Source: Methylobacterium terricola (lineage in GTDB: Bacteria > Pseudomonadota > Alphaproteobacteria > Rhizobiales > Beijerinckiaceae). Taken from it: a stretch of DNA of 64,000 nt. The stretch is from assembly GCF_006151805.1 (NCBI RefSeq), contig NZ_VDDA01000005.1:62001-126000 (forward strand), read 5' to 3'. The notes under the pieces were generated by a model. It had not been told where the DNA came from. It saw only the letters and a list, made by a program, of their open reading frames with translations, and did no database searches. Each line of letters starts with the position of its first letter. The first letter of the stretch is position 1. The position numbers and the translations under genes are program-made. Positions 9,371-17,895 of this stretch are shown here, one piece after another.

Positions 9371-10191
9371 CCGGTTCGGTAGCGCGCGTTAGGACCACCA
9401 CGTTTCGTCACATAAAACTGTTGCAGGTGAAAGGCTGCGACCGACGCGGCTGTGCCGATCCAGGGCATCGAACAGGTAGCCGATGGGGATGAACGCCGCC
9501 GCTACCTACCTCGCATGCCGTCACCCTGCAGATGGCGTCATTGATACGCGCGATGCCGAGCCCATGCCCCGATCACTCCTGGTCTCCCTCACCCGCATGG
9601 ATCACTGCCCGCAGCCTATGGGGTCTGACCGTAACCTTGGGAAATCGCGAGGATGACTAGAATATCACCGATCTCTCGCAGGGCCGCTGTGGTGACCAGC
9701 ATCAGGATGATCCCAAGATCCTCACATCTGCAGCGCCGCCCTGGCGCCGCGTATCAGTGCAGCCGGTCTTACGTTGCCGGATTATTCTTGCAGTTCAACC
9801 CTGACAAAGCTTTTGAGGAGGAACTGTCTTGGGTTAGATTGGATTAAGTGTGCTAACAGGCAACATTAAGCCCTCACTGGAAGGCTGACGCAAAAACCAG
9901 GATACGCGCTGCGCTCACAAGTATGGCTAACCCGCTGCCACGAAACGAGGTCCGTGAGGCTGAGAGAAATGCTTTATCCCCAGCCAAACGGATATTCGGG
10001 GCCGCAACCTCTCGCGGCGGCGAGGACCAAGGCCTTGAGGCTCTTGCGGGGACGAGCACTACGGGAATCGGGTAGCCGCCAGTCACGTAGGCCCGGCAAG
10101 GGCGCGCGGCCGCTGGCGCGTCGCCGAATCCACCGGCAATCATGCATTGTTCGGTTGAAGTTTTCAGCCAGCTGTGGCATCTGATAGCCAA
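9371..10191. other. Gene-poor stretch upstream of the retron
   Basis: No frame here combines a start site and recognisable sequence. A long minus-strand frame (9874-10353) covers the retron RNA and is taken as chance. The stretch may hold the retron promoter, but no convincing -35/-10 pair was fixed. Confidence 0.4.
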
Positions 10192-10329
10192 GCTTGCAGG
10201 CAGAGTTGTTATCGCGCCATCGCGATATAAGAGAACGATGCCGGGAGGTGATTGCTTCCTATGGCGTCTTAATGCATAAAAATGATCAGACGGTATGAGC
10301 GATCGTATCGCATAGGAGTGCCTGCAAGC
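10192..10329 (+). ncRNA. Putative retron msr-msd RNA
   Basis: An 11-base perfect inverted repeat, GCTTGCAGGCA at 10192-10202 and TGCCTGCAAGC at 10319-10329, brackets 116 bases just before the reverse transcriptase start at 10353. This matches the a1/a2 stem of retron RNAs. Inside are three hairpins: 10210-10227 (7-bp stem, CCAT loop), 10237-10268 (12 pairs with wobbles and an AT bulge) and 10294-10314 (bulged stem). The G at 10203, directly after a1, is the natural candidate for the branching guanosine. Length, position and strand fit known retrons. The fold was drawn by eye, and msDNA production is inferred. Confidence 0.65.
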
Positions 10330-10352
10330 CCTTTTCCCGCAAGAGCCTTTCA

Positions 10353-12095
10353 ATGTCGATCGTTAATAAACTTAAGGGCGCGAAGACGCTCGATGAACTT
10401 GCCGACCTGCTTGGGTTCACGCCAAGTGGATTTTCTTACATTCTTTACCGACTTCCCAACGCTATCAAATACAAGTCTTTCTCGATCCCGAAACGTGGCG
10501 GTGGGGCGCGAACCATTGAGGCGCCCGACGATCGCTTAAAGCTTTTGCAGCGGCGTCTGGCAAACGTCTTGTACTTATATCTCGACGAGATCGAGAAATC
10601 GGGCAAGGAGCATACTCCTGTCGCACATGGGTTCGCGCGGTCGCTGTCGATCATCACGAATGCCGCGTGCCACAAGCGCCGACGCTACGTGCTCAACTTA
10701 GATCTCGCCGAATTCTTCCCGGCCATCAATTTCGGGCGGGTCCGGGGCGTGTTTCTAAAAGACAAGCGCTTTGAATTCGCGCCCAAGATTGCAACCCTTA
10801 TCGCACAAATCGCCTGTCACAACCACGCCCTACCCCAAGGAAGCCCGTGCTCGCCGGTCATCTCTAACATCGTGGCGCGCCTGCTAGACGTCCGCCTGGT
10901 CCGGCTCGCCAAGCAGCACAAGTGCACCTACAGCCGATATGCCGACGACATCACCTTCTCGACGAACCAGAAGGAATTCCCGGTCGACTTGGCGCTACCG
11001 GATCCGTCCGGCAAGGGGCCATGGGTCGTGGGTCCTGCACTCACCGCTGAGATCACGGGGACAGGCTTCGTGATCAACGCGAGCAAGACCCGAATGCAGA
11101 TCCGAGGATCACGACAGCTCGCGACTGGGCTCCTCGTGAACGAGAAGGTCAATGTCTGTCCCGAATATTATCGGACAGTCCGGTCGATGTGCGCCCGCTT
11201 GTTCTCGACAGGCGAGTATTTCGCCATGGTGCCCGCAATGATGGCGGGCGGCAAAGTTGGAGATCCCGATGTAAGGACCTCATTCAAAACGTTCCCGCTT
11301 ATCGAGGGACGGCTGGGTTTCATCTACCTGGTACGTGATGGGCTTGATCGACGTGACGGCGTCGAGAAAAAGAAATCTCCCACGGCAACCCGTGTCTTGT
11401 ATCACCATCTGCTGTTTTATAAACATTTCGTCGCGGGAGCGCGCCCACTAGTTATAACAGAAGGCAAAACCGATCGCGTTTATCTTAGAGCGGCCATCGA
11501 AAAGCTAACCTCCTTTCATCCGAGGCTGGGGAAGATTGAATCTGGTGCGTTCTCTTCATCTATACGTTTCATGAACTTCTCTCGTATCGTCCATGACGTG
11601 CTTCAACTCGGCGGCGGAACTGGAGATCTTAAGTTTTTCATGCTCCACTATGCAGACACTTTGCGTAAGTTCAAGCATGCGCCTCTTAAGGCGCCCATCA
11701 TTGTGCTTATCGACAACGATCTAGGAACGAAGGATATTTTTGGGGTAATGCGGGAAAAAACAGTCCACAAGACGATATCAACACAGACAACTGCCCCGTT
11801 TTACCGAGTGCATGCCAACCTGTACCTCGTAAAAACCCCCGAGACTGGGAAAGATAAGGGGATGACATGCATTGAAGATCTATTTGAGCCGTGCGTTCTT
11901 GCGACGAAAATTGATGGCCTTGTCTTCGATCCTGACAAAAAGCACAAGGAGCCCGGGAAGTACGGGAAAGCCGTTTTTGCAGAGAAGGTCGTCCGGCCGA
12001 ACAAGAGTGCGATCGTGTTTGATGGGTTCGATCCGCTTTTGCAGCGAATCTGTGATGTTATCGATGATTATGCCACTCACCCTGGCCATATATGA
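10353..12095 (+). CDS. Retron-type reverse transcriptase fused to a TOPRIM-like domain
   Basis: This 580-residue protein has an RT domain in residues about 20-320. It shows the retron NAxxH motif (NAACH, 103-107), the catalytic LDLAEFF (D117) and YADD (186-189), PQGSPCSP (151-158), and ATGL (247-250) at the place of the retron VTG motif. The C-terminal part (about 350-580) carries TOPRIM-like motifs: VITEGKTD with Glu360 and Asp364, and VLIDNDL with Asp444 and Asp446. Retrons with a TOPRIM effector fused to the RT are known (I recall them as type I-C). The protein should make msDNA from the RNA at 10192-10329, with the TOPRIM part as nuclease-like toxin. Anti-phage function is inferred. Confidence 0.88.
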   Translation: MSIVNKLKGAKTLDELADLLGFTPSGFSYILYRLPNAIKYKSFSIPKRGGGARTIEAPDDRLKLLQRRLANVLYLYLDEIEKSGKEHTPVAHGFARSLSIITNAACHKRRRYVLNLDLAEFFPAINFGRVRGVFLKDKRFEFAPKIATLIAQIACHNHALPQGSPCSPVISNIVARLLDVRLVRLAKQHKCTYSRYADDITFSTNQKEFPVDLALPDPSGKGPWVVGPALTAEITGTGFVINASKTRMQIRGSRQLATGLLVNEKVNVCPEYYRTVRSMCARLFSTGEYFAMVPAMMAGGKVGDPDVRTSFKTFPLIEGRLGFIYLVRDGLDRRDGVEKKKSPTATRVLYHHLLFYKHFVAGARPLVITEGKTDRVYLRAAIEKLTSFHPRLGKIESGAFSSSIRFMNFSRIVHDVLQLGGGTGDLKFFMLHYADTLRKFKHAPLKAPIIVLIDNDLGTKDIFGVMREKTVHKTISTQTTAPFYRVHANLYLVKTPETGKDKGMTCIEDLFEPCVLATKIDGLVFDPDKKHKEPGKYGKAVFAEKVVRPNKSAIVFDGFDPLLQRICDVIDDYATHPGHI

Positions 12096-12369
12096 TATGC
12101 GCCCTGAATGAATATGGCGTTGCTGTAAGCCGGTGCTGAGTGGAGACTTGACCTCGTTTGCTATTACTACGGCTACTTAACGACACTCCCCGGCAGCGGA
12201 CCTTGCGAAGGGTCGGCTTAAAGCCACCACCTTCCGGACAGCCGTGATGTCACGGCGGGCCGCCATCACCGTTCAGGTCCGCGCCTCGAAGCCGCGGCGG
12301 CCGGCACCGCTGACCGCTTCCCAGCGCGCCTACGCTCAGCGATGATTACGCCCGAGGAAGGCGGTATAG

Positions 12370-14964
12370 ATGCGCGACGAGCTAAAACGTATTGCGGAAG
12401 CCATTGAGGGGCGACAGCTCCCTGGTTCGTTCGCGGAACTCTTCGAGGGGAACTGGGACGAGGCCGAGCGGCGGTTTACCAGTCAGGAGACGTACGTTCT
12501 CGACTACAAAGAGGAAGTACCCGACCGGTTTTCGGACGGCTACGGCGCCGGCATCGTGCGGTTAGCACTGGCATTCCACAACTCCTACGGAGGATTAGTC
12601 GTATTCGGGGTGAAAGATCGCGCGCTGACGATTGTCGGAGCGCGGCGGCCCCTCGACGTCGAAGCCCTCAATCGGGTTCTGAGCGACTTCACGGGCATCG
12701 GGATCGAGTGCGTGATGCGCCGCTACACAGTCGCGCAACCCGACGGCGTCGCGCTCGACATCGTCGCCCTGCTTGTCCCGCGGCGCGGCCTCGCCCGGCC
12801 GGCGCGCCTCTCACGGCCGCTCGGCCCTTATCCGGCCGGCATGACGTGGGTGCGCGACCGACACGAAGTGCTAGAGGCGGGGTCCCGACACTTGCATGTC
12901 CTCTACTCGGACCGGCGGCTGTTACCCTCCGAGGATGATGACGGCGAGGCGACTTTCCCCATCCATCGGTCCTTCCCGCCGTCCCCCGCGACGGTACGCG
13001 ACTTCATAGGTCGCAGGAAGCTGACGGAGGCCCTGTTCGACTGGCTACTCTTCGACGACCAGCCCAGGATGTACCTTCACGGTCCAGGCGGGTCTGGCAA
13101 GAGCACACTGGCATTCGAGATCGCGCGGCTGCTGGCCGATAACGGCCATGCAATGACGTTGCCAGGGGGCGAGCGACTCGACTACGTGGTCTATCTGTCA
13201 GGCAAGGAGACGGAATTCAACTCCGCAACGGGCCGGCAGCAGGACTTTGCGTTACGGCAGTTCGGGTCGGCCCGTGAGCTAATGGTACAGCTCCTCCACC
13301 ATGCGGGCTTTGCCGCTCAGGACGAGGTTGCGGGAGCCGACGAACGCACGCTTGAGACCCGCCTGTCGGAACTGTTTGACAGCTACAACGGCCTTGTCGT
13401 GATCGACGACATCGACGCCCTCAGCCGCAGGAAGGTCGACACGGCCGAGGAGGCGCTCTTCCTGCGGGCGGTTCGGGCAAGGCGATGGACCCGGATCTTA
13501 TACACGCTCCGCTACCCGCCCGCTAATGCCATCCGTTCGTCGCTGCCGGTGCCAGGCCTTGACTCCGACACGGAGGTGCCGGAGTTCCTCGAAGCGTGCT
13601 GCCGGCAGTTCGAGGTGCCCGAGCCCGCGGCCGATCAGGTGCCGGCAATCATCAGGGCGACTGACTGCCTTCCCCTGTTGATCGAGACGGTGATCGGGCT
13701 GCGTCGCTTCACAGGCAACTACCCGGAGGCAATTAGGATCTTTTCCGACCGCGGCGGCGACGAGGCCCGCCGGTACCTCTACCAGCGAGAATACGACCAG
13801 CTCGATCCTGCGGGACGTTCGAAACCCGTCTTGGCTGCACTTCTCCTTCTCGGCGAGCCCGTGACCTTTGCCACCATCGCTGGCCTCCTCTCGCACCTGA
13901 CGAAGCCGCAAGTGGCCGATGCACTGAGCGAGACCGGCAGCGTGTTCCTGTCAACCTTCCAGGACGAGGACGGCGAGACGCTCTACCAGTTGGTGCCGCC
14001 GAGCGTGCCCTTCGTCCGGCTGGTCTCGGAGCGCCAACCATACTTCAACCGGCTCATCAACACGGTCGAGCACTTTAGGGCTACAGGCGTTCGTACAACG
14101 CCGCGGGAGGCCACCTTGATCGTCACCATGGAGCGCGCCCTGCGCGACCGCGCTTTTGGGCAGGTCGCGGAGATTCATGCCAGCATGTCGGCGCACGATC
14201 CCGCCCTTGGAAATCCGAAGATTAGGGCTCTCCTCGCACAAGCTTATGGCGAACTCGGCCCAGCCCATAGGACGTCGGCGCGGGAGTGGTTCCGTGCCGC
14301 GGAAGCCATGGGCTACCGCGACCCGTTCATGATGCGGAGGTGGTATCACCTAGAGATCGTCGCCGGCGATGATCCTTCTGAGGCCGAGCGGCTTTGCCGG
14401 GCCGTACTGGCCGATGAGAAGTTCGCGGCCCGGCACAGAAGCGAGTTCCTCAGCAAGCTGGGACGCAGCCTCGTGCAGCAGGCAAACGGTCTGGGAGCAG
14501 TCAACCAGGATCGGGCCAACGTCCTCGTCCGGCAGGCCTGCGTCGCCTACCTTGAAGCGCTCTGGGTGGGTAGGAACCTGTGCGGCTTCGACCTACGCGA
14601 GACCTTGCACTGGCTCGAACGCACCCTGGAACGGATGCTGCGGCTCTCCGCCGAGGACGCCGAGCAATTCTTCAACCTCCTGGAGGAGGTGGCCGCAGCT
14701 GGCCACGACCCTCACCCGGACGGAACCGACGTCCTCGTCGAATACCTCCTGAAGGTCCCGCTGCGTTCTGACCGGGCCTGGTTCACCAAGCTCATTGGCC
14801 TATGCACCCGGACGGCGGGCCGCGTCGCCCGCGTTGCCCGGCCCGCCGACGATCACCCGGGCCTTATGCGGCTGATCACCACACTCGAAGACCTCCGCGC
14901 GAACCTGGAAGCGAGGAGGCCTCCACGCGAAAGGCCGCTAGCAGCCGCGTCCCGCGGCTCCTGA
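12370..14964 (+). CDS. AlbA_2/Schlafen-domain STAND NTPase, probable defence protein
   Basis: This 864-residue protein starts at an ATG behind GAGGAAGG. Residues about 38-175 look like a Schlafen AlbA_2 domain (YVLDYKEEV at 42-50; LALAFHNSYGGLVVFGVKD at 65-83). An NTPase follows with Walker A GPGGSGKST (238-246) and Walker B VVIDDID (344-350). The C-terminal third is helical and repeat-like, as in STAND sensors. STAND proteins with a nucleic-acid-acting N-terminus are common in phage defence, where the C-terminus senses and the N-terminus acts. It lies 274 bp after the retron protein on the same strand, but with its own ribosome site and an intervening gap. A regulatory role of AlbA_2 cannot be excluded. 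Confidence 0.75.
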   Translation: MRDELKRIAEAIEGRQLPGSFAELFEGNWDEAERRFTSQETYVLDYKEEVPDRFSDGYGAGIVRLALAFHNSYGGLVVFGVKDRALTIVGARRPLDVEALNRVLSDFTGIGIECVMRRYTVAQPDGVALDIVALLVPRRGLARPARLSRPLGPYPAGMTWVRDRHEVLEAGSRHLHVLYSDRRLLPSEDDDGEATFPIHRSFPPSPATVRDFIGRRKLTEALFDWLLFDDQPRMYLHGPGGSGKSTLAFEIARLLADNGHAMTLPGGERLDYVVYLSGKETEFNSATGRQQDFALRQFGSARELMVQLLHHAGFAAQDEVAGADERTLETRLSELFDSYNGLVVIDDIDALSRRKVDTAEEALFLRAVRARRWTRILYTLRYPPANAIRSSLPVPGLDSDTEVPEFLEACCRQFEVPEPAADQVPAIIRATDCLPLLIETVIGLRRFTGNYPEAIRIFSDRGGDEARRYLYQREYDQLDPAGRSKPVLAALLLLGEPVTFATIAGLLSHLTKPQVADALSETGSVFLSTFQDEDGETLYQLVPPSVPFVRLVSERQPYFNRLINTVEHFRATGVRTTPREATLIVTMERALRDRAFGQVAEIHASMSAHDPALGNPKIRALLAQAYGELGPAHRTSAREWFRAAEAMGYRDPFMMRRWYHLEIVAGDDPSEAERLCRAVLADEKFAARHRSEFLSKLGRSLVQQANGLGAVNQDRANVLVRQACVAYLEALWVGRNLCGFDLRETLHWLERTLERMLRLSAEDAEQFFNLLEEVAAAGHDPHPDGTDVLVEYLLKVPLRSDRAWFTKLIGLCTRTAGRVARVARPADDHPGLMRLITTLEDLRANLEARRPPRERPLAAASRGS

Positions 14965-15179
14965 CACGTGACGGCGCGAGCGCGGCACGGGCGCGCGAGG
15001 ACCGACGGCGGGAGAGTTGAGCCCGGCAGCCACTCCAACTGCTGCTTGCCCCAACTCAGGCCCGCGCCGATCTCACGGTGCTGATCGCGGCGGGCGAGGC
15101 GACAAGTCTGGGGCTTTTTTAATGGCCGGGTGAACCGAGCAGCGCTGCGATCGAGCGACGCCGTGATCTCCTTGAAGGA
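14965..15179. other. Short non-coding gap after the STAND gene
   Basis: No gene is seen. GGGGCTTTTTTA near 15112-15121 ends in a T-run that could belong to a terminator, but a clear stem was not found. Confidence 0.3.
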
Positions 15180-15353
15180 TTATTCTTGAACACGTTCGAT
15201 ATTACCTACAGAATACGTCTCACCAGAATCAGTAACCGATCGAAACAGATCATCAGTCAAGATAATATGTTGCATATCCTCACTGAGGAGGCCGTGGTGT
15301 AGCTTCACGCGTAGATCCTGCAGCCTCTGGGCGACCTCAGCAGCTGCGGCCAT
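15180..15353 (-). CDS. Small hypothetical protein (about 57 aa)
   Basis: The frame is open further upstream to 15485, but the ATG at 15353 has AGGGATG at a good distance, while other starts are poorly placed. The product (MAAAAEVAQRLQDLRVKLHHG, then SEDMQHIILTDDLFRSVTDSGETYSVGNIERVQE) is soluble with a helical N-terminus. No family is recognised and the gene is only moderately supported. Confidence 0.35.
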   Translation of the reverse strand: MAAAAEVAQRLQDLRVKLHHGLLSEDMQHIILTDDLFRSVTDSGETYSVGNIERVQE

Positions 15354-15842
15354 GGCAGCATCCCTGGTCGGCATCTCCTTAGGGAATCGCTCCTGGGCGA
15401 TCCTGCGGGCCACAGGGGCGTCTTGAGCGGTCCGCGTTCTCCGCGGCGTCCGAGTTTCACCGACTCGCTGACGAGGAGTGGGCAATGACGCACTGATTCA
15501 GTAGCCTCGTGATTCCTGACGACTACCACGCCTTCCACGCTCGCACCCGATGGAGCTTGCTGACGGGGCGGACTGGTGAAACGGGCCGCAGCTGGGCATG
15601 GGCGCCCGTGGGCGATCCGGTCAACGGCCGGCAACGTGGTAATCCCTCCGTCCGGCTAGATCGCTATTGCCGCAAGATGCCTCAAGGGGCGTGATTCATA
15701 TGAATCAGTTTCATGTGATTCTTTATGTTTGAGGCCATCGCAGAATCAGTTAAATTGATGGATTAATTCCGTGTCGTTCCTGAAATTGACGTCGCAGCTT
15801 AAAAATATTTTGACGAAAATGTTGTAATCCCGTAGATCGATG
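15354..15842. other. Intergenic stretch upstream of small-gene cluster
   Basis: No convincing gene. The right part (15690-15842) is clearly more AT-rich than its surroundings and holds a 16-base palindrome at 15692-15707 and two TTGAC hexamers (about 15787 and 15810) that may be promoter parts for the genes from 15898. Confidence 0.4.
15692..15707. promoter_or_regulatory. 16-bp perfect palindrome TGATTCATATGAATCA
   Basis: The site is perfectly self-complementary over 16 bases. The half-site TGATTC recurs at about 15715-15720 and its complement GAATCA at about 15743-15748. This looks like an operator for a dimeric regulator upstream of the small genes at 15898-17751. No regulator gene is adjacent. 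Confidence 0.4.
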
Positions 15843-15881
15843 TTCGCTGCCGGACGGATTGGTGCCGGTGGCGATTCATTT
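15843..15881 (+). promoter_or_regulatory. Upstream element, copy 1
   Basis: This 39-bp stretch matches 16595-16633 at about 31 of 39 positions without gaps. Both copies end exactly 16 bases before an ATG (15898 and 16650). The best-conserved part is TTGGTGCCG followed by GGCGATT. A shared promoter, operator or mRNA leader is the simplest reading. Confidence 0.5.
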
Positions 15882-15897
15882 CATTTAGGGATTTCTG

Positions 15898-16284
15898 ATG
15901 AAGGATGCGATTAATGACGCCGCTCGGTTGGCCGTGGCAGCGAATGATGCCGTGACCGAGACCGATCTGATCCACATCGTGCACGTCAAGGCGTGGCCGT
16001 TCGAGCGACTGGTGCGGTTCGGCCAGAGCATCGTGCGGTTCGGCGAGGCGTACCCGGACGTCGGCTTCGAATGGTGCGAGGCCGACTACGCCGAGGTCGA
16101 CCGCGACACCGAGGACGAGGACGAGGATGATGCGGACGAGGTCGAGGATGAGGACGAGGACGCGCTGGTCGTCGATAACGTAACGGTTTTCCCATTCGAT
16201 CCGGATTGGGCGACGTTCTTGTTCAGCTTCAAGGATCAGGCAGGCTACGACGCTTGGTCGGTGTGGCGCGGGGGCGCCCGGTGA
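15898..16284 (+). CDS. Hypothetical acidic protein (128 aa)
   Basis: The 128-residue product has a strongly acidic stretch at about residues 68-88, made almost only of Asp and Glu. It is flanked by ordinary aromatic sequence (WPFERLVRFGQSIVRFGEAYPDVGFEWCEADYAEV, and later FPFDPDWATFLFSFKDQAGYDAWSVW). The start follows a weak AGGG site 7-8 bases upstream. The stop overlaps the next start (GTGA). No family is recognised; acidic DNA-mimic-like proteins occur among phage and accessory genes, but nothing proves that here. Confidence 0.6.
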   Translation: MKDAINDAARLAVAANDAVTETDLIHIVHVKAWPFERLVRFGQSIVRFGEAYPDVGFEWCEADYAEVDRDTEDEDEDDADEVEDEDEDALVVDNVTVFPFDPDWATFLFSFKDQAGYDAWSVWRGGAR

Positions 16285-16523
16285 CGACCGTCTGGATTTG
16301 CCAGCTGGAAAGCAAGCACTCGTGGTTCGGCTGGACCACGGCCCACGCCACCCGCGAGTCGGCCCGGCAGTTGCTGCGCCGGGAGCAGATCAACGACCTT
16401 GTGGTGGAGAAGTATTCCCGCGACGAGATGAAGGCGTTGGACGACGAGACCCTCTACGAGCTTTGGGAAACTGAGACAGACCGGATGGCGTACTGCGAGG
16501 AAAAAGAGATTCTTGGCTCTTAA
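16281..16523 (+). CDS. Small hypothetical protein (80 aa)
   Basis: The GTG at 16281 overlaps the preceding stop by 4 bases, which makes it a better start than the upstream ATG at 16206 that would lie deep inside the previous gene. The product begins VTTVWICQLESKHSWFGW and is rich in charged residues near the end. It is probably translated together with the acidic protein. No domain is recognised. Confidence 0.55.
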   Translation: MTTVWICQLESKHSWFGWTTAHATRESARQLLRREQINDLVVEKYSRDEMKALDDETLYELWETETDRMAYCEEKEILGS

Positions 16524-16594
16524 GTTGGTCTCGCGCTCTATACCAAAATGATTTGTTGGCGGCTTTGGCCGTCAACATAGGTAATTTAGTCCAA

Positions 16595-16633
16595 TTCTCC
16601 GCCGGGCTGTTTGGTGCCGTAGGCGATTGATTT
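16595..16633 (+). promoter_or_regulatory. Upstream element, copy 2
   Basis: This is the second copy of the 39-bp element at 15843-15881, with about 31 of 39 positions identical and the same 16-base distance to the following ATG (16650). Confidence 0.5.
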
Positions 16634-16649
16634 ATTTTTTGGAATTGCA

Positions 16650-17018
16650 ATGTCGCTGATGATTGTAGCGGTGGCCTGCCTTGGTGCGGCCATCATGAAC
16701 GCCATGCACTACGTCCACATCTACCGTCTTCGCCGCTGCGTGCTTGTGCTCTTCGAACGCCAGGATCGCGTGGCCGGTGCGCTCGTTAAACTGAACGAGC
16801 GTTTGAGCGAGGTCGAAGCCGTGCTCCTCGATGCGATCGACGAGGCAGGCCGGGAGGGCGCGATGACCGAGCCGACCAACGATGCGGTCGGGGCTGCGAT
16901 CGATGCTCTCAGCGCCCTCGTGGACCTCAAGAGCGCGCACCTTAAGCAACTCGGCGCCGTGCGGGCTCACGCGGATGCGGGCGGCTTCAAGCCGTCCAAC
17001 GTCGATCGCGACGACTAG
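16650..17018 (+). CDS. Hypothetical small membrane-anchored coiled-coil protein (122 aa)
   Basis: Residues about 3-24 are hydrophobic (MIVAVACLGAAIMNAMHYV) and could form one membrane anchor. They are followed by a heptad-like helix (residues about 35-70, VLFERQDRVAGALVKLNERLSEVEAVLLDAIDEA). It has the same type of upstream element as the gene at 15898. No known family is recognised; layouts like this occur in phage spanin- or holin-adjacent proteins, which is only a loose analogy. Confidence 0.5.
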   Translation: MSLMIVAVACLGAAIMNAMHYVHIYRLRRCVLVLFERQDRVAGALVKLNERLSEVEAVLLDAIDEAGREGAMTEPTNDAVGAAIDALSALVDLKSAHLKQLGAVRAHADAGGFKPSNVDRDD

Positions 17019-17019
17019 G

Positions 17020-17237
17020 ATGGCTGTGATGACATCGCTCGAGATCGCGGACGTGCGGGACCGTGGCTGTAAGGTCGACGACATCTACTTGCGCACGATG
17101 GAGAATGCAACCGGGATAGGGGGGCTTGGTTCACCGGGCAAGGCTTAAGGTGGGCTGAGATCAGAATCGGCCGCGCATGGTGGGTGGTCTTCGACACGCC
17201 GGCACAGGCCGTCGCGTTCAAGATGTGCTGGCTGTGA
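17020..17237 (+). pseudogene. Small hypothetical gene with a probable frameshift
   Basis: The ATG frame (MAVMTSLEIADVRDRGCKVDD...) stops after 42 codons. A run of six G near 17117-17122 is followed, in the -1 frame, by well-formed protein sequence (AWFTGQGLRWAEIRIGRAWWVVFDTPAQAVAFKMCWL) ending at 17237. Joined by a -1 shift the product would be about 72 residues. Either a base was lost or gained in the G-run, or ribosomes slip there. Function unknown. Confidence 0.4.
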
Positions 17238-17421
17238 TGAAGCAAGGTGCGGCCGTAAAGACCTAGATTGCCAACTGGCAGAACAGGGCAGTTTTTTTGC
17301 GCAGGTCAATCGTCAGTTTGACCCCGACGCCGTGCAGATACACCTCGCCGTCGGGGTCCAACACAACGCCGTAGCGGATCGGGATTTCCTGCTCCGTGAT
17401 GCTCTTACAAGAGATAGAATT

Positions 17422-17751
17422 ATGTCCCATTATAAAATTTATTTGTCGAATTTCGATATCGAGGATCGTGCTTTCGAATATAGTTTTCGAGCGGCTGACC
17501 TCTGCAGCTTGTTGGCTGTCTCCAGCCAATGCGCATGCGACCTGAACGCTGCGATCGAGAAGATCGAATTCGAAGAGCTTGCCATCATCGCAATGCTCAA
17601 GCCATTCGAACAGCTCATCGACGAGTTGCAGCTTGGCGACTGCGATTACGATTCCGGAGACGGCGACTGCCTGGAGGTGACCTTCTCGTTCGAGGATTCG
17701 AGCCATGCCGCCATGTTCGGTGCCGCTGTCCGCTCGTGCGGGTTGGGCTAA
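17422..17751 (+). CDS. Hypothetical protein (109 aa)
   Basis: The frame is open from 17332, but the ATG at 17422 opens sequence of lower GC and ordinary protein character (MSHYKIYLSNFDIEDRAFEYSFRAADLC). The C-terminus (EVTFSFEDSSHAAMFGAAVRSCGLG) resembles in style the C-terminus of the gene at 15898 (FLFSFKDQAGYDAW), hinting at a related small-protein family in this cluster. No known domain. Confidence 0.5.
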   Translation: MSHYKIYLSNFDIEDRAFEYSFRAADLCSLLAVSSQCACDLNAAIEKIEFEELAIIAMLKPFEQLIDELQLGDCDYDSGDGDCLEVTFSFEDSSHAAMFGAAVRSCGLG

Positions 17752-17895
17752 GATTCGGTCCTAGAGACGGAGGGGGTGCTCCGAAGAACGTGTCACCGCC
17801 GGGGTCGAGGCGTCCACCGCCTCTGCATAACGGGATGGACGGACGCAGCTCGGCGTTGTCGCATGGCCGAGTATCGCTTTCCCCTGAGAGAATCG

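Noticed and set aside
9874..10353. 160-codon - strand frame over the retron RNA
   Set aside because: It crosses the msr-msd candidate and has no ribosome site or family words.
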